From UBA4744 sp963717135 (GTDB lineage Bacteria > Actinomycetota > Acidimicrobiia > Spongiisociales > UBA4744): a DNA stretch of 64,000 nucleotides. Below the pieces are notes generated by a model. The model saw nothing but the letters and a program-made list of their open reading frames with translations. It was not told where the DNA came from and made no database searches. Made by a program: the position numbers and the translations under genes. The stretch lies in the NCBI GenBank assembly GCA_963717135.1, contig CAVQVN010000002.1:124001-188000 (forward strand), given 5' to 3'. Below are positions 8,396 through 17,417 of the stretch, in pieces. Every line of letters begins with the position of its first letter. Within the stretch, counting starts at the first letter, position 1.

Positions 8396-9459
8396 AGCGC
8401 GAGGAAATCATGGCAGTCGCTCTAGCGGCTGCCCGGTATCACCGACCCCATCCCAACCCGCGGGTCGGGGCAGTGGTGGTCACCGCCGATAGCCGTATCG
8501 TCGGCACGGGTGGTCACGCCGGTCCCGGACATCCGCATGCGGAGGTTCTGGCGCTCGACGAGGCAGGAAGGTCGGCCCGGGGAGCGACCCTCTTCGTGAC
8601 ATTGGAACCTTGTGCTCATCACGGAAGGACCCCGCCGTGCACCGAGGCGATTGTGGCTGCCGGGGTGACCAAAGTGGTTGCCGGGGTGGAAGACCCGGAC
8701 CCGCGTGTCGCCGGCCGAGGGTTTGAGGCGCTTCGTCGGGCGGGTATCGAGGTGACCGTCGGCGTCGGTGCCGGCGCCGCTCGTGCTCTCGATCCGGGAT
8801 ATTTCCACCATCGGGCCACCGGCCGGCCCCTCGTAACGCTGAAGGTCGCGATGACTCTGGACGGACAGACGGCCGCCGTCGACGGGACTTCTCAGTGGAT
8901 CACATCGGCCGAGGCACGCCGGGACGGTCATCGACTGCGAGCGGATAGCGACGCGGTGATGGTGGGGGCCGGAACTATGCTGACCGACGACCCCGCTCTG
9001 ACCGTGCGACTCGAAGATCATCGCGGACCGCAACCCCTTCCCGTCATCATCGCCGGCCGTCGCAAGCTTCCGGTTTCCTATCGAGTCTTCGAGCAACCGG
9101 CCTTGGTCTTCTCTCCGAGAGCCGTGGACCTGCCGGTCGAGGTCGTGGTGGTTCCCGACCCGACGGGGGAGCGGGTGGACCTCACCAAAGCAATCGAGAT
9201 TCTCGGGAACCGCGGGATAGTCGATCTCCTGGTCGAGGGCGGCATCTCCCTGACAACCGGCCTGCGAGAGGCGGGGCTGATCGACCGGGGAGTGATCTAC
9301 ACGGGGGCGGTTCTGGCCGGCGGCGCCGGCCGGGGCGTCTTCGAAGGCGTCTTCCGCAATATCGGTGATCTGCAGCCGATCAGAATCACCGGATTGGAAC
9401 GGATCGGTCCTGATATCAAAATCGAGTTCGAAGGAGCTGATCGATGTTCACCGGCATAG
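8392..9459 (+). CDS. ribD: Riboflavin biosynthesis deaminase/reductase RibD
   Basis: Catalyses the second and third steps of riboflavin synthesis: deamination, then reduction of the pyrimidine intermediate. It has 355 residues. The deaminase domain (1-145) has the zinc ligands in HAEVLAL and PCAHHGRTPPCTEAI. The reductase domain (about 150-355) begins VTLKVAMTLDGQTA and ends with the LLVEGG segment. The ATG at 8392 is preceded by AGAAAGGA and directly starts the family sequence MEREEIMAVAL; a longer in-frame GTG at 8347 lies in the riboswitch and is rejected. The end overlaps ribE by 16 bases. Confidence 0.95.
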   Translation: MEREEIMAVALAAARYHRPHPNPRVGAVVVTADSRIVGTGGHAGPGHPHAEVLALDEAGRSARGATLFVTLEPCAHHGRTPPCTEAIVAAGVTKVVAGVEDPDPRVAGRGFEALRRAGIEVTVGVGAGAARALDPGYFHHRATGRPLVTLKVAMTLDGQTAAVDGTSQWITSAEARRDGHRLRADSDAVMVGAGTMLTDDPALTVRLEDHRGPQPLPVIIAGRRKLPVSYRVFEQPALVFSPRAVDLPVEVVVVPDPTGERVDLTKAIEILGNRGIVDLLVEGGISLTTGLREAGLIDRGVIYTGAVLAGGAGRGVFEGVFRNIGDLQPIRITGLERIGPDIKIEFEGADRCSPA

Positions 9460-10037
9460 TTGAGGAAAAGGGGAAAGTCGGTCGTCTGGACCCCGGAGAT
9501 CAAGCTGTGAGGATGGTGATCGAAGGTCCGTTGGTTGCCGCCGGTCTGGCCGTCGGAGATTCGATTGCGGTCAACGGTGTATGCCTGACGGTGGTCGAGG
9601 CCCTGCCTGGTGGTTTTGCCGCCGATGTTGTCAAGGAAACGTTGGATCGCACCAATCTGGGCAAGCTTCAGCCGGGATCGGCGGTAGATCTCGAGCGCCC
9701 GATGCTCGCTTCCGGCAGATTTGACGGCCACATCGTGCAAGGACACGTTGACGGGGTTGGACGCGTTGAAGGGTTGGCCGCCGAGGGCGAAAGCGTCCGG
9801 ATGACGATCAAGAGCCCCGCGAACCTGCTGCCCTATATCGTCGAAAAGGGTTCTGTCACGGTGGACGGTGTGAGTCTCACTATCGCCGGATTGACCGCCG
9901 ACGGGTTTGAAGTCGCCCTGATTCCACACACCCTGGCCGTGACTGTTCTTGGAGAACGCCGTCCGGGAGATCTCGTCAATCTCGAGGCGGATGTGCTGGC
10001 CAAGTACGTTGAACGATTGCTGGGGGAACGGCGCTGA
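9444..10037 (+). CDS. ribE: Riboflavin synthase alpha chain
   Basis: Dismutates two molecules of 6,7-dimethyl-8-ribityllumazine to riboflavin. At 197 residues it is the usual length. The family start MFTGIVEE is present, and there are two lumazine-binding repeats at about 1-95 and 96-190, with related segments NGVCLTV and DGVSLTI. AAGGAG at 9431-9436 serves as its ribosome site, inside ribD. Its stop overlaps the ATG of ribBA by one base. It is the third enzyme activity of the riboswitch-controlled operon. Confidence 0.96.
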   Translation: MFTGIVEEKGKVGRLDPGDQAVRMVIEGPLVAAGLAVGDSIAVNGVCLTVVEALPGGFAADVVKETLDRTNLGKLQPGSAVDLERPMLASGRFDGHIVQGHVDGVGRVEGLAAEGESVRMTIKSPANLLPYIVEKGSVTVDGVSLTIAGLTADGFEVALIPHTLAVTVLGERRPGDLVNLEADVLAKYVERLLGERR

Positions 10038-11248
10038 TGTTCGCTCCGATCGGAGAAGCTATCGCGGCCTTTCGGCGGGGGGAATTCCTCGTGGTGGTCG
10101 ACGACGCGGATCGGGAGAACGAAGGGGATCTGATCATCGCCGCAGAACATGCCACCCCTGCCCGGGTGGGGTTCATGGTGCGTCACACGAGTGGCCTGAT
10201 CTGCCTACCGGCGCTGGGCGAACGACTCGATGAGTTGCAGATTCCGCTGATGGTGGCCAACAACACCGACGCCCGGCGTACGGCGTTCACCGTGTCCATC
10301 GATTACGGTCCCGGAACCACCACAGGAATCTCGGCGGCAGATCGGGCCGCGACGATCCGTGCGGTTATCGACAGTTCTGCGGCGCCTGAGCAGTTCACCA
10401 GGCCGGGACACGTATTCCCGCTCCGCTACCAACCGGGAGGAGTGTTGCGGCGGGCCGGTCATACCGAAGCTGCCGTAGACCTGGCTTTGCTAGGTGGGCT
10501 CTATCCCGCCGGCGTTCTGGCGGAGATCGTCAACGACGACGGGGAGATCGCCCGACTGTCCGATCTCGAAGGATTCGCCAAACAACACGATCTACTGATG
10601 ATCTCCATAGCCGACCTGATCGCCTACCGGCACCGGCAGGAAAATCTGGTCAGACGGGTGAGCGAAGCCCGGGTACCTACCGCGCATGGGACCTTCCGGG
10701 CCTTCAGCTATCAGTCGCTTGTCGACGGTCGTGAACACATTGCCATGGTGATGGGGGACGTCTCCGGCGACGAAGGGGTTCTGGTTCGAGTTCACTCCGA
10801 ATGCCTGACCGGCGACGTCTTTCGCAGCCTTCGTTGTGACTGCGGGGTCCAGCTCGAAGAAGCCGTGCGCAAAGTTGGCGAGGCAGGAAAAGGTGTCGTC
10901 CTCTACCTGCGCGGGCATGAGGGCCGGGGGATCGGGCTCGGGCACAAACTGGCTGCTTACGCATTGCAGGATCTCGGGCGCGATACGGTGCAGGCCAATG
11001 AAGACCTGGGGTTGCCGGTTGATGCCCGGGACTACGGGGTGGGAGCCCAGATTCTCGCGGACCTGGGCGTCACAACTATGCGGCTGATGACCAACAACCC
11101 CACCAAAAGGGCCGGGATCGAAGGCTACGGACTGGCTATCGTCGACACCGTCCCGTTACGGGTGACCCCCAATGACGAGAATCGGCGATACCTCGAGACC
11201 AAAGCCCGCAAACTGGGGCACACCCTTGACCTAGGAGACCAGGAATGA
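10037..11248 (+). CDS. ribBA: Bifunctional 3,4-DHBP synthase / GTP cyclohydrolase II
   Basis: Supplies both precursors of riboflavin: 3,4-dihydroxy-2-butanone-4-phosphate from ribulose-5-phosphate, and the pyrimidine from GTP. It has 403 residues. The N-terminal RibB domain (1-200) carries DDADRENEGDLIIAAE and GHVFPLR. The C-terminal RibA domain (about 205-400) has the zinc Cys set in ECLTGDVFRSLRCDCG and GHEGRGIGL. The ATG overlaps the ribE stop, and the gene ends 4 bases into ribH. Confidence 0.96.
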   Translation: MFAPIGEAIAAFRRGEFLVVVDDADRENEGDLIIAAEHATPARVGFMVRHTSGLICLPALGERLDELQIPLMVANNTDARRTAFTVSIDYGPGTTTGISAADRAATIRAVIDSSAAPEQFTRPGHVFPLRYQPGGVLRRAGHTEAAVDLALLGGLYPAGVLAEIVNDDGEIARLSDLEGFAKQHDLLMISIADLIAYRHRQENLVRRVSEARVPTAHGTFRAFSYQSLVDGREHIAMVMGDVSGDEGVLVRVHSECLTGDVFRSLRCDCGVQLEEAVRKVGEAGKGVVLYLRGHEGRGIGLGHKLAAYALQDLGRDTVQANEDLGLPVDARDYGVGAQILADLGVTTMRLMTNNPTKRAGIEGYGLAIVDTVPLRVTPNDENRRYLETKARKLGHTLDLGDQE

Positions 11249-11715
11249 GAGTGCATGAGATCGAGGGGTCACCGCAAGCCGGCGGGCTCAGAGTCGGTGT
11301 CGTGATGGCCACCTTCAACAGCGTGATAACCGACGGGTTGCTGGCCGGTGCGTTGAGCGCGCTCGAGGAGGCGAACGTGGCGGAAGCGACGGTGGTGCGG
11401 GTTCCCGGGGCGCTCGAAATCCCGCTGGTCGCTCAGCTTTTGGCCAGGTCCGGCTTCGACGCAGTGGTCGCCATCGGCGCGGTGATCGAGGGAGAGACCG
11501 ATCACTACACACATGTCGCCACGGAGGCCGCCCGAGGGATCGGGCAGGTAGCGCTCGAGACGGGGGTGCCGGTCGCCAACTCCGTGCTGACTACGCGCCG
11601 ATTCGAGCATGCACGGGATCGGAGCCTTCCCGGTCCCGCCAACAAGGGTTACGAAGCGGCCCGGGCTGCCGTGGCCGCTGCCAATACGCTCCGGGCCCTG
11701 GGTCCGCCGCGTTGA
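11245..11715 (+). CDS. ribH: 6,7-dimethyl-8-ribityllumazine synthase
   Basis: Condenses the RibA/RibD pyrimidine with the RibB butanone phosphate to give lumazine. It has 156 residues, typical of the family, which often assembles into 60-subunit shells. Visible motifs are PGALEIPL and GAVIEGETDHY, with the catalytic His in DHYTHVA. It is the last gene of the FMN-controlled operon ribD-ribE-ribBA-ribH and overlaps ribBA by 4 bases. A strong promoter for infC begins at its stop codon. Confidence 0.96.
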   Translation: MRVHEIEGSPQAGGLRVGVVMATFNSVITDGLLAGALSALEEANVAEATVVRVPGALEIPLVAQLLARSGFDAVVAIGAVIEGETDHYTHVATEAARGIGQVALETGVPVANSVLTTRRFEHARDRSLPGPANKGYEAARAAVAAANTLRALGPPR

Positions 11716-11739
11716 CAGCGGTCCTACCCCTCGTATACT
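11712..11739 (+). promoter_or_regulatory. Sigma-70-type promoter for infC-rpmI-rplT
   Basis: TTGACA at 11712-11717, a 16-base spacer and TATACT at 11734-11739 make a near-consensus housekeeping promoter. The first T of the -35 lies in the ribH stop region. It would give a leader of about 130 bases before infC. Confidence 0.75.
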
Positions 11740-11817
11740 GCTGTCCGAACAACCGAGCACAAGAGGAGGCCCGCTGCTCCCACCCGACCACCGATCAGGT
11801 GCGTCGAGGTTCCCACC

Positions 11818-11848
11818 ACGCAGCACGCCTTGGCTTGCTGCGTTTTTT
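11818..11848 (+). terminator. Intrinsic terminator/attenuator in the infC leader
   Basis: ACGCAGCA (11818-11825) pairs perfectly with TGCTGCGT (11836-11843), and six T follow (11843-11848). The hairpin sits between the infC promoter and the infC start, so it should act as an attenuator, as is known for IF3-L35-L20 leaders in other bacteria. It ends only 15 bases before the ribosome site. Confidence 0.75.
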
Positions 11849-11874
11849 GTCGTCTCTGTATTGAGGAGGAGAAT

Positions 11875-12591
11875 ATCGCCGAGTTACGCGTGAATGGCTA
11901 CATCCGGGCTCCAGAAGTCCGAGTGGTAGCCCCGGATGGCAGTCAGATCGGTATCAAAAAGATACGAGAAGCTCTCTGGCTGGCAGATCAGTTGGGTTTG
12001 GACCTCGTTGAGGTTGCCCCCGATGCCAACCCACCGGTATGCCGCTTGATGGATTACGGCAAGTACAAGTATGAGATGTCCGTCAAAGCCCGCGAAGCAC
12101 GCAAGAAGCAAACCCGTACGGTGATCAAAGAGGTCAAGTTCAAGCCGAAAATCGGCGAGCACGACTACCTGATCAAGCAAAGACGGACAATTGAGTTCCT
12201 CGAGGAAGGCGACAAGGTCAAGGTGACCATTTGGTTCCGGGGCCGGGAAGCCCAGCGACCGGAACTTGGGTTGCGAATCCTGGATCGACTGGCCGAAGAG
12301 GTCGCCGGAGTGGGGGTGGTCGAGCAGATGCCGGCCCAAGAAGGGCGCAACATGACCATGGTCCTCGGCCCCGTGCGCCGGGAAAGGCCACGGACTCCCA
12401 AAGATGTTGAACATGCTGAAGATCCAGCGGAGGCGGAAGCCGTCGAAGCGTCCGCACCGGCTACCAAGGTAGACGAAGCCGAGACGGCGGAGGATGTCGT
12501 CGCGGCCGCCGGAGAGCCGGAACCGATAGAAGACCCGGAGGCACCGCTGTCTGAGTCCGGGACTGAAGCGGCGAACAGCGAAGAAGAGTAG
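11875..12591 (+). CDS. infC: Translation initiation factor IF-3
   Basis: IF3 keeps the 30S subunit free and checks the start codon-initiator pairing. It has 238 residues from ATC at 11875. This start is chosen because GAGGAGGA at 11863-11870 is properly spaced from it and the product begins AELRVNGYIRAPEVRVV. A rare start codon is the known way infC senses its own product. The alternative GTG at 11890 lacks a well-placed ribosome site. The N-domain (to about 75) and C-domain (about 85-165, with GREAQRPELG) are followed by an acidic Glu/Ala-rich tail of about 60 residues. Confidence 0.93.
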   Translation: MAELRVNGYIRAPEVRVVAPDGSQIGIKKIREALWLADQLGLDLVEVAPDANPPVCRLMDYGKYKYEMSVKAREARKKQTRTVIKEVKFKPKIGEHDYLIKQRRTIEFLEEGDKVKVTIWFRGREAQRPELGLRILDRLAEEVAGVGVVEQMPAQEGRNMTMVLGPVRRERPRTPKDVEHAEDPAEAEAVEASAPATKVDEAETAEDVVAAAGEPEPIEDPEAPLSESGTEAANSEEE

Positions 12592-12603
12592 AAGGAGCGG
12601 CTC

Positions 12604-12798
12604 ATGCCGAAAATGAAGACCCATAAGGGCGCCGCCAAGCGGTTCAAAGTAACCGGCTCCGGCAAAGTCATGCGCGCCCAAGCGGGCCGCGGTCACCTGC
12701 AGCTGGCCAAGAGCCGCAAGCGTTTTCGGACGCTCAAAGGGGATGCCCCGCTTGCCAAGGGCGACGCCCGCAACGCAAAGAGAATGATCGGTCGCTGA
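12604..12798 (+). CDS. rpmI: 50S ribosomal protein L35
   Basis: Small, very basic ribosomal protein of 64 residues that binds 23S rRNA. It begins MPKMKTHKGAAKRFKVTGSG, the L35 signature, and keeps the family's KSRKRFR segment. AGGAGCGG lies 4 bases before the ATG. It is the middle gene of infC-rpmI-rplT. Confidence 0.98.
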   Translation: MPKMKTHKGAAKRFKVTGSGKVMRAQAGRGHLQLAKSRKRFRTLKGDAPLAKGDARNAKRMIGR

Positions 12799-12823
12799 GG
12801 CGAACCGCACAGGAGGAAGTCTC

Positions 12824-13177
12824 ATGGCCAGAGTCAAACGGGCGGTACACGCCAAGAAGAAGCACAAGAAAGTTCTCGACCGCGCCAGCGGGTACAAGGG
12901 AGCGAAAAGCCGGCGATACCGGGCGGCCAACGAACAAGTCATGCACGCGATGCAGGATGCGTACCGTGATCGACGAGCCCGCAAAGGCGAGTTCCGCCGC
13001 CTGTGGATCCAACGGATCAATGCGGCAGCTCGGCAGAACGGGACGACCTATTCGCAACTGATCGCGGGTCTCAAGGCCGCCGAATTGGAGGTCGATCGGA
13101 AGATGCTGGCCGATATGGCGGTCAACGATCCGGCCGCCTTTGCGCAACTCGTCGAATTGGCCGGTTCGAAGGAATAG
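12824..13177 (+). CDS. rplT: 50S ribosomal protein L20
   Basis: Primary 23S-binding protein needed for early 50S assembly; in other bacteria it also represses its own operon. It has 117 residues and begins MARVKRAVHAKKKHKK, with SRRYRAANEQVMHA and the conserved LWIQRINAAAR. AGGAGG at 12811-12816 is the ribosome site. It is followed 6 bases later by the SpoU-family gene. Confidence 0.98.
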   Translation: MARVKRAVHAKKKHKKVLDRASGYKGAKSRRYRAANEQVMHAMQDAYRDRRARKGEFRRLWIQRINAAARQNGTTYSQLIAGLKAAELEVDRKMLADMAVNDPAAFAQLVELAGSKE

Positions 13178-13183
13178 ACACTC

Positions 13184-13948
13184 ATGGAGCCGGTTCGCTC
13201 CACCCGCAACCCACGCGTGGTCGAAGCGATCCGGCTTCATCGCGCTCGTCGTCGCGCCGAGACCGGTTACACGCTTTTGGAGGGGCTTCATCTGATCGAA
13301 GAGGCCATCCGGGCCGGAACTCCGATCAAGACGGTATTCATCTGCGAGGGTGACGAGGTCGGCTTCAACCTGGTTGAGAAACTCGATGTCGACCGAGTTG
13401 TCGTGACCGATGTGGTGATGAAGAGATTGGCCGGCACTCAGAACCCCCGCGGCCCAGTGGGAGTTGTGATGATCCCCCCTGATGAGCAGGACGATCACCG
13501 GTCATTGATGGTCGCGTGGGGGGTTGGCGATCCGGGCAACGTCGGAACGCTGATTCGGTCGGCGGCCGCCTTCGGGCTTGCCTTCCTCAGCGGACCCGGC
13601 ACAGCCGATCCCTGGTCGCCCAAGGTGCTGCGGGCTGCAGCCGGAAGCCATTTCCGTACCGCCATCGAACGACGAGCGGTTCTTTCGGTAGGCATGTTGC
13701 AGGCCCGGGGTTTTGAGGTCGTGGCTTCGGTGGTTGAGGGGGGAGATCTCCCCGATTGTCTGGCCGGCCCGGGCCGGTTTGCACTCCTGGTGGGGGAGGA
13801 GGGCTCCGGGTTGCCGGCTGGAGTCGTGAGGGAGGCGGATCTCATGGTCACAATCCCGATGCCGGGGCACATAGAGAGTCTGAACGTGGCGGTGGCCGGC
13901 TCGTTGTTGGCGTACGAACTGGCATCGCGGCGTACGCAGACAACCTGA
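13184..13948 (+). CDS. SpoU/TrmH-family RNA 2'-O-methyltransferase
   Basis: SAM-dependent methyltransferase of the SPOUT knot class, 254 residues, acting on rRNA or tRNA. An N-terminal substrate-binding domain (1-95) has the LEGLHLIEEA motif. The C-terminal knot has GDPGNVGTLIRSAAAFG, VGEEGSGLP and MPGHIESLNVAVAGSLLAYE. This neighbour of rplT and pheS is commonly a 23S rRNA 2'-O-ribose methyltransferase (RlmB/TsnR-like), but the exact target nucleotide cannot be read from the sequence. Confidence 0.92.
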   Translation: MEPVRSTRNPRVVEAIRLHRARRRAETGYTLLEGLHLIEEAIRAGTPIKTVFICEGDEVGFNLVEKLDVDRVVVTDVVMKRLAGTQNPRGPVGVVMIPPDEQDDHRSLMVAWGVGDPGNVGTLIRSAAAFGLAFLSGPGTADPWSPKVLRAAAGSHFRTAIERRAVLSVGMLQARGFEVVASVVEGGDLPDCLAGPGRFALLVGEEGSGLPAGVVREADLMVTIPMPGHIESLNVAVAGSLLAYELASRRTQTT

Positions 13949-13981
13949 TTCCTTCCACGCTCCGACTAACCTCCTCGACCG

Positions 13982-15016
13982 ATGGAAGAAATCGAAACCC
14001 TCGTGAAGGCAGCCCCGGACCGGATCCGTTCGGCTCCTAACCTCGAAGCTCTCAAAACAATCGAAAACGATCTTCTCGGTCGAAAATCGCTGATCGCCGA
14101 GTCGCGCAGGTCTCTTGGTGCCCTTTCGGCGGAAGAGCGTCCGCTGGTCGGCGCGCAATTGAATGAAGCGACCCAACAACTCACCGCGCTTCTCGCCGGC
14201 CGCCGCCAAGAGCTCGAACGGGCCGCCGAAGACAGTCTCCTTCTGGAGGACCGGGTCGATGTCACCTTGCCGGCCGTGGAACTCCGGCACGGTTGGCGTC
14301 ATCTCGTTTCCCAAACTCTCGATGAAGTTGTGGACATCTTCATCTCGCTGGGTTACGGCGTCGTGACGGGACCGGAGGTCGACACTGCCTGGCACAATTT
14401 CGATGCACTCAACACCCCGCCGACCCATCCGTCTCGACTCGAATCCGACACCATGTACATCGAATACGGAGACCCTGACGACGAGCTACTGCTCCGGACC
14501 CAGACTTCGACCATGCAGGTCCGCTACATGGAACAACACGACCCGCCGGTCTACATCGTCGCGCCCGGTCGTTGTTACCGGACCGATACCCTGGACGCCA
14601 CCCATTCCCCCGTGTTCCACCAGATCGAAGGCCTGGCAGTCGATGAGAACATCACCATGGCCGACCTCAAAGGAACCCTGGCGTATTTCATGAGAGAATT
14701 CCTGGGACCGGAGCGCAAGATTCGCTTGCTGCCCCACTTTTTTCCGTTCACGGAACCATCGGCCGAAATGCACGTATCTTGCTTCAACTGTGATGGATCG
14801 GGATGCCGAGTGTGTTCCGGGTCCGGGTGGATCGAACTGCTCGGATGCGGGGTCGTAGACCCTCACGTCTTGGAATCAGTCGGATACGACTCGGCCAAAT
14901 ACTCCGGGTTTGCCTTCGGGGTTGGAGCCGAACGCCTGGCCATGGTGCGCCACGGCATAGACCACATCAGACATTTCTTTGAGAACGACCTCCGGGTACT
15001 GAGGCAGTTCGTATGA
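13982..15016 (+). CDS. pheS: Phenylalanine-tRNA ligase alpha subunit
   Basis: Catalytic subunit of the heterotetrameric enzyme that charges tRNA-Phe. It has 344 residues. A coiled-coil N-terminus (1-85) is followed by the class II core: motif 2 in CYRTDTLDATHSPVFHQIEG and motif 3 in GFAFGVGAERLAMVRHGI. Four Cys in CFNCDGSGCRVC suggest a metal site, which many actinobacterial PheS share. The ATG has no ribosome site but TAACCT lies 9 bases upstream, so it may be leaderless. The stop overlaps pheT. Confidence 0.97.
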   Translation: MEEIETLVKAAPDRIRSAPNLEALKTIENDLLGRKSLIAESRRSLGALSAEERPLVGAQLNEATQQLTALLAGRRQELERAAEDSLLLEDRVDVTLPAVELRHGWRHLVSQTLDEVVDIFISLGYGVVTGPEVDTAWHNFDALNTPPTHPSRLESDTMYIEYGDPDDELLLRTQTSTMQVRYMEQHDPPVYIVAPGRCYRTDTLDATHSPVFHQIEGLAVDENITMADLKGTLAYFMREFLGPERKIRLLPHFFPFTEPSAEMHVSCFNCDGSGCRVCSGSGWIELLGCGVVDPHVLESVGYDSAKYSGFAFGVGAERLAMVRHGIDHIRHFFENDLRVLRQFV

Positions 15017-17415
15017 AGGTCTCACTGCGCTGGCTCCGCGATTACCTGGACATTCCAACGGACGATCCCCAGGTATTGGCGGAAGTATTCAGCAGCCTCG
15101 GTCACGAGGTCGAAGGGTTCGAGGTCCTCGACCTCGAGTTCTCCGGCGTGATCGTCGGCCGCGTCGAAGACGTTGCCCCCCATCCCAACGCCGACAGACT
15201 CCGATTGTGCCGCGTAACGACCGGGGGTGAGTCCCAAGATATCGTCTGCGGGGCCTGGAATTTCGAAGCGGGCGCCATCGTGCCCGTATCGGTCCCCGGG
15301 GCGATTCTGGCCGGTGGGCTTGAAGTGGGTGTGAGGTCCCTGCGAGGAATCGAATCCCACGGCATGATCTGCTCGGCCGCCGAACTCGGTCTGGGAGATG
15401 ATCACGCCGGGATCATGGTCCTCGATTCGGACATCGAGGTCGGGACCAACTTCGCCGATCTGGTTCCCCTGCCGGACATCGTCTTTGATCTGTCGATCAC
15501 CCCCAACCGTCCCGACGCCATGTCACTGCTCGGTCTTGCTCGCGATGTTGGCGCGTACTACCGGATTCCCGTCCGGGTCCCCGATAGCGCTTTGGTTGAA
15601 ACTGAGCCCGGGTCACGCGTGAAGGTGACCCTGGACGACCCGCACGGTTGTCCGCGGTATGTGGGCCGGGAAGTCAAGGACGTCACGGTCGCGCCGAGTC
15701 CGTTATGGATGCAACTACGCCTCCGAGCGGCCGGGGTGCGGCCTATCAACAATGTCGTCGATATCACGAACTACGTTCTGCTGGAGACGGGTCAACCTCT
15801 TCACGGCTTTGATCTCGACCGGGTGGCCGGCGAGGAAATCATCGTCCGCCGGGCACTGGCGGGGGAGAGCCTGACAACCCTGGACGGAGTAGCTCGGGAC
15901 CTGTCTGAATGGGACCTGGTTATCGCCGACGCCTCCGGCGTGGTGGCCTTTGCAGGAGTGATGGGCGGTGAAACTAGCGAGGTAAGCGACGCCACCAACC
16001 GGGTTCTGATCGAAGCTGCCCACTTCGATGCCCCCAGTGTGATGTTCACTGCCAAACGGCACGATCTGCGCACCGAGGCATCTTCCCGATTCGAGCGGGG
16101 GGTTGATCCCAACCTGCCGGGCAGGGCTGCCGAGCGTGCTGCCGCGATGATGGTCGAATTGGCCGGAGGCAAAGCCGTGTCCGGCGTGCAGGACAATTAC
16201 CCGCAGCCCATTGAGCCCTGGCCGGTCGAATTGCCCCTCAGAGAAATCCCCAGGTTGCTTGGTGTCGAACTCGAGCGTGATGAGGTGGTGGAGCTACTGG
16301 CCCGGCTCGGGTTTGAGAGCGCCGGTCGGGACCCCCTCACCGTAACGGTTCCCACCTTTCGGCCCGATGTTCGGCGACCGGCAGATCTGGTCGAAGAGGT
16401 GGCACGACTGCACGGCTACGACAAGATCCCGGAAACACTGCCACTCGGTCCGGGTGGGGGATTAACCGGGGCTCAGCTGGCCGAGCGTCGGATTTGCGGC
16501 CTGATGACCGGCTTGGGTTTCTCGGAAGCACAATCCTGGTCGTTTGTAGGCACCGAAGATCTCGATCACCTGGGCCTGGGTGCAGACGATCTGCGCCGGC
16601 AAGGTATCGCCGTCAAGAACCCGCTCCGAGATCTGGAACCGCTGCTGCGCACCACCTTGCTTCCCGGACTACTCAAGTCCGTGCGTTTCAACACCTCCTA
16701 CGGAGCCGACCGGGCCGCCTTGTTCGAAGTGGGGAAGGTCTTCCTGGCCGAGCCGTCACCGATGGATGCGCGGATTCCCAATCAGCCCGACCGGCTGGCG
16801 TTCGTGGCAATGGGTGAGTTCGGTCCCCGTCAAATTTCAAATGCCCATCGGGTCGCCGATGTGTACACCGCCACGGCCACCTGGCATGCTTTGGTCGAGT
16901 CGCTAGGTTTGCACAACGCAGACGTGCGACAGGGTTCGCCGGATGGATACCACCCCGGCCGGGCCGCCGATGTGTTGGTAGACGGAGTCATCATCGGATC
17001 TATCGGTGAACTGCACCCCTCGGTCGTGCGCGCCTTTGGGCTCGAGGGTCGCGTGGCTGCCGGAGAAATCGCCCTCGAGCCCCTCTTGGCTCCGCGACCC
17101 TGGTGGACCTTCCGGGAGCCGAGCTCCTATCCGCCGGTTGTGTTCGACCTGGCTTTCGATCTCGATAAGACGGTGCCTGCCCGGGCTCTGGTGACGGCTA
17201 TATCCGACAGCGCCGGCACTTGGCTGGAGGCGGCCCATGTATTCGACGAGTACTCCGGTTCACAGATGGACGAGGGTCGGAAGAGTGTCGCCGTGCAGTT
17301 GTGGTTTCGAGCTCCCGATCACACTCTGACGAATGAGGAAGTAGCTCCGCACCGTGACCGAATCATCAAATCCGTCGAGGATCTCCTCGACGCTCGCCTA
17401 CGTGGAGGAACGTGA
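15013..17415 (+). CDS. pheT: Phenylalanine-tRNA ligase beta subunit
   Basis: Partner of PheS that binds and edits tRNA-Phe. The 800-residue length is standard. Domain order is: N-terminal tRNA-binding fold (about 40-150, ending ESHGMICSAAELGLG), B3/4 editing region (about 210-380), B5 domain (about 395-470, with RPDVRRPADLVEEVARLHGY), catalytic-like core, and a ferredoxin-fold anticodon-binding domain (last 95 residues, YPPVVFDLAF to the end). It starts 4 bases inside pheS and runs into argF. Confidence 0.97.
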   Translation: MKVSLRWLRDYLDIPTDDPQVLAEVFSSLGHEVEGFEVLDLEFSGVIVGRVEDVAPHPNADRLRLCRVTTGGESQDIVCGAWNFEAGAIVPVSVPGAILAGGLEVGVRSLRGIESHGMICSAAELGLGDDHAGIMVLDSDIEVGTNFADLVPLPDIVFDLSITPNRPDAMSLLGLARDVGAYYRIPVRVPDSALVETEPGSRVKVTLDDPHGCPRYVGREVKDVTVAPSPLWMQLRLRAAGVRPINNVVDITNYVLLETGQPLHGFDLDRVAGEEIIVRRALAGESLTTLDGVARDLSEWDLVIADASGVVAFAGVMGGETSEVSDATNRVLIEAAHFDAPSVMFTAKRHDLRTEASSRFERGVDPNLPGRAAERAAAMMVELAGGKAVSGVQDNYPQPIEPWPVELPLREIPRLLGVELERDEVVELLARLGFESAGRDPLTVTVPTFRPDVRRPADLVEEVARLHGYDKIPETLPLGPGGGLTGAQLAERRICGLMTGLGFSEAQSWSFVGTEDLDHLGLGADDLRRQGIAVKNPLRDLEPLLRTTLLPGLLKSVRFNTSYGADRAALFEVGKVFLAEPSPMDARIPNQPDRLAFVAMGEFGPRQISNAHRVADVYTATATWHALVESLGLHNADVRQGSPDGYHPGRAADVLVDGVIIGSIGELHPSVVRAFGLEGRVAAGEIALEPLLAPRPWWTFREPSSYPPVVFDLAFDLDKTVPARALVTAISDSAGTWLEAAHVFDEYSGSQMDEGRKSVAVQLWFRAPDHTLTNEEVAPHRDRIIKSVEDLLDARLRGGT

Positions 17416-17417
17416 CC

